Source: Intoshia linei (lineage: Eukaryota; Orthonectida; Rhopaluridae). Taken from it: 34,982 nucleotides of DNA. The translations under genes and the position numbers were made by a program. The DNA lies in contig LWCA01000271.1 in the NCBI GenBank assembly GCA_001642005.1, positions 1 through 34,982 of the forward strand. The letters are read 5' to 3'. A model generated the notes under the pieces. That model did not search any database. It worked only from the letters and a program-made list of their open reading frames with translations, and was not told where the DNA came from. This document shows positions 9,530 to 20,729 of the stretch, piece by piece; position 1 is the stretch's first letter; every line of letters begins with the position of its first letter.

Positions 9530-10205
9530 TTAAATTTTAATGATATTTTTACAATTCAGTATTTCTTTAACTCTATCAAATATGTCTTTTAAATAATTAT
9601 TTTTATATTTTTCTTGATCACATTTAAAATTGGTGAATAAATTAAAAAGATAATTAAAATTGCAGGCATTGATTCCTTTGGCATTAGCAATTTGTTCAGC
9701 GATTGTATTATGCGAGTCAGTTTGATTATAATTTGGATGATTAGTTTTTGCAACAAAACAATACGCAGATAAACAAATATCGAGGTCGATATAATGAATA
9801 TCATGAGTATAACAATTAATTTTCATTGTTTGGTACGTATTGTCTTCATAATTTTTCAATTTATCTAATACTTCCTTCTCATTTAAATGCGAAATTTTAT
9901 ACAAATTCCCCCACAATAATTTCTAAAAATTTATTATACAATAATAACAATTACTTACGTTTTCATCAGATTTTTCAATTGTGAGTATTCTGCCGGGCTA
10001 AAAGTTTATATTTTATGATTTTATTAAAATACATTTTCTTTTGTTCCCCATTTCTCTCGACTGACAACCCAAAATTTGGCTTCATAGCCCTTTGTAAATC
10101 CATTTACTACATACTCGTAATCTATTTCTATTAAAATAAAATGGAAATGAAATATCACTATTTACCCAAATCTGGAAATATAAAACCATAAGAAAAAATA
10201 AACAT
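9530..10205 (-). CDS. ChaC-like gamma-glutamylcyclotransferase family member (copy 1, diverged)
   Basis: Exons: 10205-10166, 10127-10033, 9997-9959, 9922-9530; 188 residues, introns 38, 35 and 36 nt. The family cleaves gamma-glutamyl bonds, releasing 5-oxoproline; ChaC enzymes act on cytosolic glutathione. Seen: MFIFSYGFIF in place of FGYGSL, then GYEAKFW, PGRILTIE, WGNLYKI, and NYEDNTY holding the presumed catalytic Glu84. The C-terminal block is NFNYLFNLF. The substrate loop has lost the glycine and serine of GYGS, and the DHRG segment is replaced by SREKWGTKEN. Activity is therefore uncertain. The exon plan equals the four other cluster members. The start was chosen because the ATG opens the frame exactly at the family N-terminus. 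It begins 133 bp beyond the stop of copy 2, on the same strand. Confidence 0.88.
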
Positions 10206-10338
10206 TAATAAATACAAATGAAAATATTTTGCTTAGCATAGCAATAATTTTAAAATTTAATGAACTATAAATTTTATATATAATAATTTAATACAGAATA
10301 AACTAATTAATAGTTTCTAATGAGCTGAATGTAAAAGT

Positions 10339-11515
10339 TTATTCAAGTATGGACTTGACCTTAAAGGTGAGTTCGTTGAGATGATCATCACAACTACCGG
10401 GCTTAAATTTTTGCATAGCTGTGTGTAGATTAAATAAATATTCATAATTTGTGCCACTGTTGCCGGAAGCATGAGCAATTTGTAACGCCATCTCCTCGAG
10501 TGGTGCAGGGCCTAAATAACATTCGTTTCCAGGTTGTCCAATGTATATTTCTAGGTTAAAAGGCTTCATTTCTTTATATTTATCGTCTTGAGGGGTAAAT
10601 GGGACTATTATTTTTTCATATCCACCTTTTTCTCGGTAATTTAACTGTTTTTCGATAGTTTTATTATTATCATCTTTAATGTAGTAAGATATTCCCCAAA
10701 CTTTAATCTATAATACAATAAATTACTGTATACCAAAGTCTTACGTTAGCATTTTGAGATTTTACAAGGGTAACCACACGGCCAGGCTTTACATAAATTA
10801 AATTATAAATATTGTAATTTTACTTTTCCCGGTATTCCACGATGATCATAACTACCTTGCCAAAATTTTCTTTCGTATCCAGTTACATATCCTTTCACTG
10901 CAATTTCATATGGAAAATCTAAATATAGTGAAATGATATTATAATGCGATGCTAAAAATTTAACATTCACCCCAATCATTTAAAATTTTCGTATTCACCC
11001 CGTATTATTTCATATTCATAATATAATTATTCACCCCTTGGGTGACCTTTGGTACGTGATAGTGAGATACTTTGGAATTTTGTTTATAAAAAGATTTTTT
11101 TAGATATTATATATTTAAAATAATAACTAAATTTTGTCTCTATTATGTTTAACTCAAGACACGTATATTTTAACTTTATTATGAAAATATGTGTACTTAG
11201 TGAGAATACTAATTATTTAGTGATTTTAGGACACATACAAAAATTTAAAAACTATTTAAAAAACAAATTCTAATTGATTATATAAACATAATTGTAAGAC
11301 AATTCCTGCGTGATAGTATACATCTTTGTCAATTTAGATAAATTATTAGTTTTATTTTACATAAATATATTTTTGTTAGTAATACTATCATGTAAAATTT
11401 ATATTGTAAATATTGTTCACAAAAGTTAAACACGTAATTATATATTATATAAGCCATCTAAAACCTTAAACATACCTATTTTCCATATTAAAGATCCATA
11501 CCCGAATATCCACAT
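10339..11515 (-). CDS. CHAC2: Glutathione-specific gamma-glutamylcyclotransferase, ChaC2 type (copy 2, canonical)
   Basis: Exons: 11515-11476, 10918-10824, 10786-10745, 10707-10339; 181 residues (human ChaC2 184). This enzyme splits glutathione into 5-oxoproline and Cys-Gly in the cytosol and sets basal glutathione turnover. All signature parts are visible: [53 protein letters not shown] with catalytic Glu85, YLGP, and [11 protein letters not shown] near the end. It is the only cluster member with an intact GYGSL substrate loop, so it is probably the parental, active copy. Intron 1 is 557 nt, long for this window, and includes three GGGGTGAAT-type repeats; the other introns are 37 nt. The first exon is detached and easy to miss: without it the protein would lack the substrate loop. 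Confidence 0.94.
10970..11045 (-). repeat. Three spaced GGGGTGAAT repeats in the CHAC2 intron
   Basis: ATTCACCCC occurs at about 10974, 11010 and 11029 within 65 bp, on a very AT-rich background. The spacing is irregular (about 36 and 19 bp). It may be a protein-binding cluster or a decayed minisatellite; the sequence alone does not say which. Confidence 0.4.
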
Positions 11516-11758
11516 TTCAATTATAATTTCAAGTAGCAAATGTTATGAATAAACTAGTACGCAGTCAAGTTATGTTTAATTATTAAATATTTTATTTAGA
11601 ATTTTGAACCATATTGCTATGTAATGTATATGGGAAACCCACATAAATAAATATTTAACTAGTTTCTAAGTACATTGAGTTGTATTTACTAAATCATAGA
11701 AATATAAAAAAATAAATTTAAATATATTTATTAACTATTTATCTATAATTACAAAAAG

Positions 11759-12115
11759 CTAGCCATAATATGGTGCTTCATATTTGAATCCAGAGTACAT
11801 GTAATTCCTTTTAATTTCATTTTCAAAGACGTTTTTTGTAAAATCTATAACATCTTGTCTGATTTCCAGGTTTTCAATCTTGTGAATTTCTTGAAATAAT
11901 CGATCAATGTAAGGTTGATATTTTTTGTGAGTATTTATAGTATTAACCACTTCTTTCCTGACTTCTAGAGCATATTTCTCGTTTTCTATAAACTTGGCAT
12001 GCGCTTCTTTAAAAAACTTGTTTATCTGCTTTGTGTTGAGTTTGAAACCAAGAAAGTTGGTTAGATTGCATTTGATATTGTATTCGTAGATGGACTGCAT
12101 TTTCTTCAATTTCAA
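11759..12115 (-). CDS. Hypothetical 118-residue protein
   Basis: One uninterrupted frame, start ATG at 12115, stop TAG (the only clear TAG stop among genes in this window). The protein is basic, charged and mostly helical in composition, with no signal peptide, membrane segment or cysteine cluster. The C-terminus is YSGFKYEAPYYG. No family was recognised. Balanced amino-acid use (many Glu, Lys, Asn, few runs) in a region where random frames are Phe/Ile/Leu-rich supports real coding. It lies 243 bp upstream of the CHAC2 start on the same strand. It could also be one exon of a longer gene. Confidence 0.6.
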   Translation of the reverse strand: MKLKKMQSIYEYNIKCNLTNFLGFKLNTKQINKFFKEAHAKFIENEKYALEVRKEVVNTINTHKKYQPYIDRLFQEIHKIENLEIRQDVIDFTKNVFENEIKRNYMYSGFKYEAPYYG

Positions 12116-13029
12116 TTTAAAATGTTTTAATAAATTCTTGATTCGGAAAAATTAATTAACTTAATTATTTATCACGTGTATCCTTAGTGAAACATAATTA
12201 CTGCTTGTGGTGCCAACAAGATGATATAATTATGTAGATGCAACCATATTACACAAAATAAAGGAATCAAGCCGTTATCAATAAATTGTTGTTTTATATC
12301 TAACGTAATCGATGAACGTACAATAGACATCGTACGTCGTATTGTTTATGTCAATACAAACCGTGTTGATAGGAATATAAAATAATGGCCAAAATTGATC
12401 AACCGTTTTTTGTGTAGATTATATCAGAGGAAGTGTCATGAATCCATTACTAATATATAAATTTGTTACACATAAATTGTGTATCTATTATATAAAAAAA
12501 TAAAACAATATTAATACATAGTATGTATTACATACTGTGTTTGACTATTGATCATATCAATTGTACAACGTGAGTTTAACTTGTTGGAGTCAAGAAAGTG
12601 GACTCCAGATTAAACAAACAATGAAAAGTTAATATTCTATGAAAGAATAAGCATTTGGGATTATAATTATATTAGAATTGACATCATATTAGTGACAATT
12701 TTTAATCTTTTTAGAAAAATTAAGATTAACATAATCTATTATAATTAATTCAAATGTATTATTAATATTAATTAAGTAATTCAGGAATAGATAACTTTTC
12801 GTGTCCACTGAAGGCTTGTGTAAAACCCTCGAAAAATTATATATTCAATGTTTCAAAAAAACTATAAACCTTAAAAAGTTACAGTATGGTCACAAAGAAT
12901 ATAGATTTTTTTTATAAAACTAACAATTATTCATCAAACAACTTATACCTTAGCCCCTACAGTTTTATCTGACGTAAACCGTTATATAACTATTTTATTA
13001 CATTAATCCATTACTTGCATAAAATTGAA
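12116..13029. other. Intergenic, no gene seen
   Basis: About 0.9 kb of AT-rich sequence with stops in all frames and no protein similarity noticed. It ends where a minus-orientation copy of the dispersed repeat begins. Confidence 0.5.
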
Positions 13030-14502
13030 TGTCTGTGTTACCGTATATGTAAAAAATTAACAGTCGTATAATTTAAAAAACCCAATTTATAATACAATTT
13101 TTTGCGAGTGATGTTTATAAATTTTTTATATCTACGTTTCATTATCCAAAATTAAGTCCTTCAGGGTCAAAAACCCAATTCCCACTTTTTTAAAAATAGA
13201 ATCAGCCCAAAATTAAACAAAATATACATTCTGGGACGCGTTTTAAAACCATTAAGATTGTCACAAATCTAAGCCACAGAAACGTACATCCTCATGGCCA
13301 AAACCACAAATTACTTTCGTTTTAAAAATGACATAAGTCTTAAAATTTTAAAAAAAAATTTTTAAAAATTCTGGAAATAGGTTTAAAATCATATGTATTA
13401 TCATAAATGGCAACCTCAATAAAGTACATTTCATTATCAAAACCACAAATTACCCTTTTTTTAAAAAATGAAAATAGTCCTAGAATATTAAAAAAAATTA
13501 CACCTGATACCGATATATCCAGTTAACACACACAAAAATTTTCAAAGTGACAAAGTGATGCCTTCACGGTCAAAAAAGTACTTTATTATTCATTTTTTTT
13601 TGAAAATATTTTATAAAAACAAAAAATTTGAAATGGTTAAGGTCCTATAATTAAAAAAAGGATTATTTTGATACAGATTATTCCACTTTATGTAGAGACA
13701 AAATTTCAACACCAGAAATCTAGGCATTTCCGGTGAAAAATAATTTTTAATGTATTATATCAACAAATATGTTGGGATTAAAATTAGAAATGAAAATGTA
13801 AATATTCATACTACAATTTCGAAAAAAATTTGAATTTACTTTATATACATTTTAAATACAAAAATATGGGTTTCAATCTGATAAATTGATTCCATCTATT
13901 TTTTGTCATTACTTAGTAATTTACTATGTAGTTTCTCATTTTCAAGTTTAGATTTAAATCCAGTATAACTTTGTTATTATTATGTTGAGATTTATTATAT
14001 TTATTTAATTATATTGGAAAAATTATTCGAAATGTATATTTAATTGTGCTAAATCCTTTATTTATAGATATAAATTATTTTTTTATTATCGAAAGCAGTT
14101 AATGAATATATTCCATCAAATTATACTACAGGTTTTTTAATTTTATTTTTTATGAAATTCATGTTATTTATGATGATTTTTAGGATTGTACTGTTTGGAC
14201 TTTATTTTTTAGAATATACCCTCATTGTCTCTAATAAATTAAAAAAATTGCATCACCAAATTTGCTTTTAAAAATTTTTTACATAAATAAAATTAAGTTA
14301 ATACTACTAAATTCTTACTTATATTAATTTGAATCGAGCAGTCCATCGTGAAATAAGTTTGGGAACCACTCCTTTACCCAAAATTAATCATAGAAGAAAA
14401 AACTATGTAATACAGGTATTTAAAATTTTATATTTTCTAGGATTTCTGAGCCTCGGTAGAGCCAGCTGCTGTTTGTACGAAGTACATAACAGTCAAGCTA
14501 GT
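13030..14502 (-). repeat. Dispersed 1.46-kb repeat, copy a (near full length, minus orientation)
   Basis: The minus-strand 5' end at 14502 reads ACTAGCTTGACTGTTATG, matching the starts at 16240, 23018 and 28721. The other end, near 13040, reads (plus strand) CTGTGTTACCGTATAT, matching the ATAACACACA end of the other copies. Internal landmarks such as AGTGGTTCCCAAACTTATTT and CAGAAATCTAGGCATTTCCG recur in the copies at 28721 and 33860. The plus-strand frame 14329-14550 is only a reading of this repeat. No transposase or reverse-transcriptase motif was seen. Confidence 0.75.
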
Positions 14503-14786
14503 TTTCTAATAAAATTCCACCACACTGAAAAAATTTATAATTTTTTTTAATTATTACTACGTTCATAATTTGTCAATTTAAATTTTTACTTTGTTATATT
14601 TCTTTGTTATAATAACATTGTTATAGTTATATTGTATTAATAAATTTATATAAGTTAGGATTCACAAAATATAATAAACATCTACTAAGTAAATAAGGAT
14701 ACTAGGTAATCCATTTCGTGTCAACCGACGTGATTAGATTGATATTAAATTGAATTAGAAAATTATTATAATTCAAATAAAACTGA

Positions 14787-15423
14787 ATGTGGATTTTTAC
14801 TTATGGATTATTTGTTTGGCAGATTAGTTTCATATTTATTTCTTCCAATATATCGAATTTAAACAGATTTTGAATATAAAGACTCAGTTATCGGATTTGT
14901 CCCGGAACATCAACGAAGTTTTTCTCTTAAAAGTAAAGCTCGATGGGGTACAGAAAATGAAGTAATTAAATATAAAGTAGTTTTGTACATATTATTCATA
15001 GCCGGGACTAGTTCTTAATATTGAAAAAAATAAAAATGTAATTATAAAGATGAAAAATAAATCAATTAGTTATTTTAGGAAAATGTTTATGGTGTCGCTT
15101 ATAATCTGGACAAAGAGGCAATTCTAAAAATGGATGAAATAGAGGGTGACCCCTATGAAAAATATTTGGTGAAATTTGTACCCAATGATTCCAAATACAA
15201 TAATATCAAATGTTTTGCTTATTTTTGCAAAACAAATATCCCTTTATACGTAGGCATATCTGACATAGACAACCAAGCATTAATCATAAGTAAATCAAAA
15301 GGATCGCAAGGAAATAACTACGAATATGTTTTCAATCTAAGAGACAAAATGATGGAAATAAATTTACCAGTGGATCAATACTTGGAAAGTTTATATCAAA
15401 AATTATGTAAAATGATAAATTAA
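14787..15423 (+). CDS. ChaC-like gamma-glutamylcyclotransferase family member (copy 3, diverged)
   Basis: Exons: 14787-14826, 14867-14961, 15002-15037, 15079-15423; 171 residues, introns 40, 40 and 41 nt. Motifs in order: MWIFTYGLFVW (substrate loop GYGS changed to TYGL), FVPEHQRSF, PGLVLNIE, VYGVAYNL, then DEIEGDPYEKY with presumed catalytic Glu79. NNYEYVFNL and a final helix close the protein. The family Arg of PGRVV is Leu here, and the aromatic/DHRG segment is missing. The fold is therefore kept while part of the glutathione site is altered. Substrate and activity are unknown. It shares most of its sequence features with the pseudogene at 16956-19301, suggesting a tandem duplication. The 5' exon lies 285 bp downstream of repeat copy a. 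Confidence 0.9.
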
Positions 15424-16239
15424 ACATTCGTATTTATTTGAGCATGGGAAACTGCCAAAATTAACAATCTTCCAGAAAGTACATGACTACCTGTAATTAT
15501 GTTGGAGTTATCATTGTGTTTCAAAGTTTAATAATACATTTTATATTATATTATTAACCATACCAATGATTATATACCAGGACTTGGTATGATATACTTT
15601 GAAAGTTGATATCTATTGATCACACTTTCACATATGTCAAGTAGTGAATATCGATTCGTGCCTTCACTTAACTTCTGAACTGAAAATTATAATATACTAA
15701 AATGTTATATTGATCATACCTAGAAATACTGTGTAAATAACCCGATGGGTGACACAATATCATGTTAATTTACATGTTAATGTTAAAAAATAATTTGATT
15801 CGATTTTATCATTCGTGGCTCCTTGAATTTTTATTTACAGTTCGCGACAGCATACTTTTGTCATAAATATTTGTGCTGTATTCATAAATATTAAATATAC
15901 AACTACAGTTTTAAAAATTAAATGTATGTTCATTAGGAAACATTTTATTTTCCCTAGCATAATAACTGTCGTTGACTGTTAATTTATATGACTAATACAT
16001 ATAGGAGGCCTATAATTTTAATCTGACTCTGCCCACTTTTGGATCTCCATGAACCTGAATATCCTACAATATTGTATGATACCTGGTATCTAGGAAAATT
16101 ATTAAAACGCGGAAAACAGGTAAAAATAAAAATTTAATTAAAATTACTCATTATTAAATAAATAATTCAGTACTAAAGGGGCTATAAATAATTACAAACA
16201 GCTAACAAATATAGAACTTTCAACACGCTAATATAAATT
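15424..16239. other. Intergenic with one unexplained exon-like peptide
   Basis: Mostly AT-rich with no gene. At about 16032-16119 the plus strand has an open frame reading LLDLHEPEYPTILYDTWYLG then KLLKRGKQ, ending at a GTAAAAATA donor-like site. The amino-acid use looks coding, but no family was recognised and no partner exon was found. It may be a transposon or pseudogene fragment. Confidence 0.35.
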
Positions 16240-16770
16240 ACTAGGTTGACTGTTATGTACTACGTACAAACAGGACCTAGCTATGCCGAGGGCACATTTT
16301 TATTATAGTTAAAAAATAAATTCACGTTGAAAATCTAATTTAAAAATCCTACTATTCACAATTATCAATCCTATAAAGGAGTGGTTTCCAAATTTATGTC
16401 AGGTGGAACCATAATATCACATTAATTTTTACTTTAAAGTGAATTATTCCAAATTTCCAAATTTATGATTATATTTATGATAATAATTATGATTTTAAAA
16501 TCCGTATCAGCCAATATATTTTTTTAAATTCTCAAGAATTGATTTTCTCGTTTGATTTTCATTTATCTCTATTTCAATTTTCAAAAAGAGGGACAATTGG
16601 GGTTTTTGACCTGTATTGTTTCTGACCTGATGTGAGTTTGGGAGGTTGAAATTTATCGTATTATACGTCCCAGAAAAACTGTAATGGAAATGTAGACTTT
16701 ATAAAATTCTAAGACTAGTAGTTATTTCAATAAAGTGGAAAACACAAACCAAAATCGCATAGCATATTAT
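16240..16770 (+). repeat. Dispersed repeat, copy b (internally deleted)
   Basis: Starts ACTAGGTTGACTGTTATG. It matches the copy at 28721 up to GTGAATTATTCC (about 16450), then jumps to the segment that is at about 29820 in that copy. It continues through the CCGTATCAG and GAGGGACAATTGG landmarks to the end. About 0.9 kb of the middle is missing. Confidence 0.75.
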
Positions 16771-17418
16771 ATAAGTTAAACTTATTTTTGGTTTAAAAAA
16801 TATGATACTGAATTTATTTAATGATTCACGTTTGGCACATCAAGTTTGATTTTCTAAATAAATTTGTATGCATCTATTAATTTTTGTTGTTTACCTTCGT
16901 TATCTAATACATGGATATTTTATAATTTCATTAACTTACTTCATAATATATTAGAATGTGGATCTTCACTTAAGGCTTATTTGTATGGAAGGCAAGTAAA
17001 TTAATTATAAGGGAAATTCATTAAAATATAAAATGCAGCCAATCTCTTTTAAATAGTATTATGAATCAATTAGCTCTGTCAAAATCATGTTGAGTTTTAA
17101 ATTGTACCAAAACTTTTATGTTATTTGTTCACTTATAGGGTAATTTGCTTTTTAATGGTTAAATCTTCCCTCAGTTATTAAATATATGTAATTTATATAT
17201 CGGCCACACTGTTTATCTTTAATTAAAATATTTTTAACTTAACTTATAATAAATAATTGTAAATGTATTATTAAACGTCAGCACTAAAAATTTAAAAAAA
17301 TCTGTTTTACACATTATACTATATAATTCTTCATAATTATGATAATGAAATTTTTGGCTAAGCATAATAATTTCAGAGTTAATTAATTGAATCATATGAT
17401 ACAGATAAGCATCTCAAC

Positions 17419-17868
17419 CAGGGGCGGATTCAAGGGGGTGCAAAAAGTGAAGTTCACCCTCCAAATTTTTTTAAAAAAAAATTTTCATTTATTAAAACAA
17501 TATAGATGGCGCATAACATTACATGAACAATTGATCATGTTACTTGAGGCCTTTTGTTATGTGGACTACCCTTATGAATTGCCACTATGACTATAATTTT
17601 GATATTGAAAGTTTGGTTAATGAATTTGCAATACTTCATCCAAGAAAACTGGACCCAATTGATTTAGGATTATTTTATCAACAAAATTAATTTCTCTTTT
17701 TTTTTGTGCTGATCATTTTTATATTTTTGCTAAAAAATACAAATTTGGAAACTATTGTATAACAACTTTTAAATGAAATTAAAAGAGACGTTCTAAAAAG
17801 TCGGCAAAGTTAAATATATTGCTCGCTTCGCTCGAATCCCATTAACTAGCCTCTTGGATCCGCCTCTG
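17419..17868 (+). mobile_element. hAT-type element (450 bp) inside the ChaC pseudogene intron
   Basis: The ends are CAGGGGCGGATTCAAGG (left) and, on the other strand, CAGAGGCGGATCCAAG (right), an imperfect terminal inverted repeat. TCAAC flanks both sides directly, but a full 8-bp duplication is not seen. Inside, one frame reads YNFDIESLVNEFAILHPRKL, reminiscent of the C-terminal tail of hAT transposases; this is tentative. The plus-strand frame starting at 17387 runs across the left end and is not a gene. Confidence 0.75.
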
Positions 17869-18478
17869 TCAACGCAGTTAAATTATAGCGACCATTTTTC
17901 AAGGCAGAAATATTGAATTGATAATTATAATCTTATTCATTTTCAAGTTGTCACATCCTACATCAAAAGTGGTATACGATATATTTTTTCTTAAAATAAA
18001 ATGATCTATATTTGTAATTAGTAATTATTATCATTAAAACTGTTAGAATTCGAATACACGGAAAAATTGATTGGTTTTATACAAGGATACAAAAGAATTT
18101 TTGCTCAAAAAAGCATTACTTATTATGGCACAGATAGTAGAGTAATTTTATAATTAACAAAATATAAATGTAAATAAAATATAATAATAATTTTTGTTTT
18201 TTAAATATAGCCCGGTTTGGTATTAAATATTGAAAAAGAAAAAAATGTAATTAATAATAATTGATAGAACTTTGCGCAGTTCGACATCAGAGCCCTGGAC
18301 AGGGACTAGGATCAAATGGCTATTAGATTACATGGAATTAGGCAATAATGTGGCAAATGTTAACCCTTTTTGATAGATTATATTAGTTCCAAAATACCAG
18401 TCTATGGAAATTTTATTGACAGTATTATAATTAATACATTTTCATATTTCTATAGTTCAGTCAATTTAAATAAATTAC

Positions 18479-18513
18479 TGGTCCGCCGTGAAAAAAGTGT
18501 GGAAACCCCTGAA
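18479..18513 (-). repeat. Short fragment related to the dispersed-repeat 5' region
   Basis: CAGGGGTTTCCACACTTTTT followed by TCACGGCGGACC on the minus strand. It resembles GGAGTGGTTCCCAAACTTATT then TCACGATGGAC in repeat copy a, and also generic hAT ends. It lies in intron 3 of the pseudogene. Confidence 0.4.
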
Positions 18514-19569
18514 TCATACGGGCCATATCTACTAGAGTTCTGCGTCGGATTGGGTTGAGGTGATATGTACGAACGAAACAAAAAAATTTTGTCCGAAAAA
18601 CACCCTTAACACGAAATACAAAAAATCCGAAACACGATTAAAATTTAATCAAAAATTAATTAAATTAAATTAAAGATTAGTTGTTGAAAACTTACAACAC
18701 AAAATATTGAAATTTTGTAAACACGATCCGAACACGAACTTCGGATCGGATCATGTTGCAGAATTCTAGTACCTACACAAAAAATAGAATTTAAAGAAAT
18801 TATTAATTTTAAATTTTTATGTAGTCAGTCCAAGTCCATTTGAGCATTTTCGATTGCTAATATTTAAACTATATTTTGACCGTATTGTCAGTTAAGGATT
18901 TTAATATATTATACATAATTATAAATGTGTTAATAGAATAATGTATATAGATTGGCTTTTAATGTAAATGCAGAAACTATGGCCATGCTCGACAAATTGG
19001 AAAGGAGTGGATATGAAAAAAACCATTAAAATTTACATTGGACGATTTAAGTGACAAAAATACAGAATCAACCATTTAATGCTTGGTATACGTCTGTAAA
19101 ATAAGCCATCCACTGTATGTTGGAAATTTAAAAGTTGAAAAAATATGTAATATGATATGTAAATTATCAGGCTGGCAAGGACGAAACTATAAATACCTAT
19201 TTAATTTACAAGAAGCATTACAAGCCTTAAAAGTACCAAAAGATGAATATATTGACGAAATTTATGTAAAAGTTAAAAAGTTACTAATGAATAGTAATTA
19301 ATATCATTATTTTTATATTATGTTCTTTGTCTACATTTTACATGCATGTTGACTCAAAACTATCATAATAAATGTTAAATTTTAGAAATGATTTAAATAA
19401 TTAAAAAACAAGTAAAAGGTTGCAATTAAAATATAATCTCATATGGTGAAAGTAAATGTAAAATTTTAATTATCCTGGTTAATAATTATAATCGAATGTA
19501 AAAAATATAATTTGGTAACAATATTCTACATATCAATTAAAATATTAGGTATATATAGTTAATAATATG

Positions 19570-20216
19570 TTAAGTGCAATTTTTAGTATTTAATTTTTGT
19601 TTCACTTTCTGGTATAGAGGTTCTAAACATTTATCGATCGGAGCATTGAGTTTTTTTAAACCATCTCTTATACCAAAAAGATATTTATGGTTTGGACCTT
19701 CATTGCCTTCAGAGCTGCAAATTGTTTGGGATATAATGTCCAAGTTAGTTTCAGTAGAAAGTGAAGGGTGACCTTTTACGCACATGTATGCCAAACATTC
19801 AATAGTTTTTCCGTTGTGTTTGTCGTCAACTGCTGTAAAAATCACTTTTCGTTTTTGATATGCATCCCCTTCTCGTCTATCCATATGATTAATTGTTTCA
19901 TCGTCCACATTATAAGCTACACCATAAACGGATTCCTAAAAATATTAAAATAAGAAATAAAACTCTTACATTATTATTTTCTTCAATATTGAGAGCTAAT
20001 CCTGGCTACCATATAATAAATATTAAAATAATAGTGATAAATACTTTCATATTTGTTCCCCATAGTCTAGTACTTATCGTGGTAAAACTTCTTTGATAAC
20101 CGCTAATGTAACCAAATGCAGTGTCATTGCTGAAAAAGTCTACATATTTGAAAATTTGATGAAATTGTCTTTTTACCTTTCTGCAAAATAAGCCATCCAT
20201 ATGTAAATATCCACAT
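19570..20216 (-). CDS. ChaC-like gamma-glutamylcyclotransferase family member (copy 5, diverged)
   Basis: Exons: 20216-20177, 20139-20045, 20005-19970, 19935-19570; 178 residues, introns 37, 39 and 34 nt. Exon lengths 40/95/36 match copies 3 and 4 exactly. Motifs: MWIFTYGWLILQ (GYGS changed to TYGW), ISGYQRSF, PGLALNIE, VYGVAYNV, DRREGDAYQK with presumed catalytic Glu79, and PNHKYLFGI near the end. It keeps a REGDAY form close to the canonical REKGGY but lacks the PGR arginine and DHRG. It is intact, and lies in opposite orientation to copies 3 and 4, 268 bp beyond the pseudogene stop. Function is unknown beyond the family; a modified substrate range or a non-enzymatic role are both possible. 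Confidence 0.9.
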
Positions 20217-20729
20217 TTTGTTTTTGAATGCTGTATAGAGAAATAGTTGAAATTTGATATTAAGATTAAAATAAAAATGTAGAAATTAATAAACGTTTAT
20301 TGTAAATAAGTATGTATTTATTTACATTGTTAATATTTATTTATTATTTATATAAGAAATAAAAGTTTCTTCGATTTTGAATATAAAGAAGCCGATATTT
20401 TACAAAAATATATTCAAAGATTTAATGAGATTTGTAACATTTATTTAATTATGTCGATAGAAATGAATACATACTATAGCACAAACTAAAACTATTGTAT
20501 ACACCTAAATATATTCATTAGTTTTTTTATTATTATTATTTAAGAATTTCAAATTTTTGGGAATTTTTTCTTTTATAGTTAAATAAGAGGTTTTTCTTGT
20601 CGGGTTTGGTAAAAACGGATTTTTCAAAAAAATGTTATAAAGTGGATATAAATTGCTAAATTTGTATTTTCTCTGTTCGAGTTTTTTCTCCTTAGTAATA
20701 TTAATTAATTTCTGAAATAATATATTTCT
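20217..20729. other. Intergenic, no gene seen
   Basis: AT-rich sequence between ChaC copy 5 and the SEL1L3-like stop. It contains one isolated unit of the TTGGTAAAA satellite at about 20603-20625 and nothing else recognisable. Confidence 0.5.

Larger units (their letters stand above)
16956..19301 (+). pseudogene. Broken ChaC-like gene (copy 4)
   Basis: All four family exons can be placed: 16956-16995, 18047-18141, 18211-18246, 18937-19301. Exons 1-3 have exactly the family lengths (40, 95, 36 nt). Three breaks are visible. Exon 1 has TAA (16971-16973) where sister genes have a Tyr codon in MWIFTYGLFVW. Exon 4 has a one-base frame change next to an A-run near 19018-19025, and a further in-frame TAA near 19078 before CLVYVCKISHPLYVG. 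Intron 1 has grown to 1051 nt by a hAT insertion and intron 3 to 690 nt with repeat debris. The rest still reads well (FIQGYKRIFAQ, PGLVLNIE, NYKYLFNLQEAL), so inactivation is fairly recent. It is closest to copy 3. Confidence 0.88.

Noticed and set aside
14329-14550. 73-residue frame
   Set aside because: It lies within the minus-orientation repeat copy a; parts of its sequence recur non-coding in copies b and d.
17387-17590. 67-residue frame as a gene
   Set aside because: It crosses the left end of a hAT element and has no start context or homology of its own.
18270-18320. CCCTGGACAGGGACTAGG segment as a transposon end
   Set aside because: It contains a short palindrome but has no matching partner end or target duplication nearby.
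19574-20200. Several overlapping frames on both strands around ChaC copy 5
   Set aside because: They are antisense or unspliced shadows of the four-exon gene.
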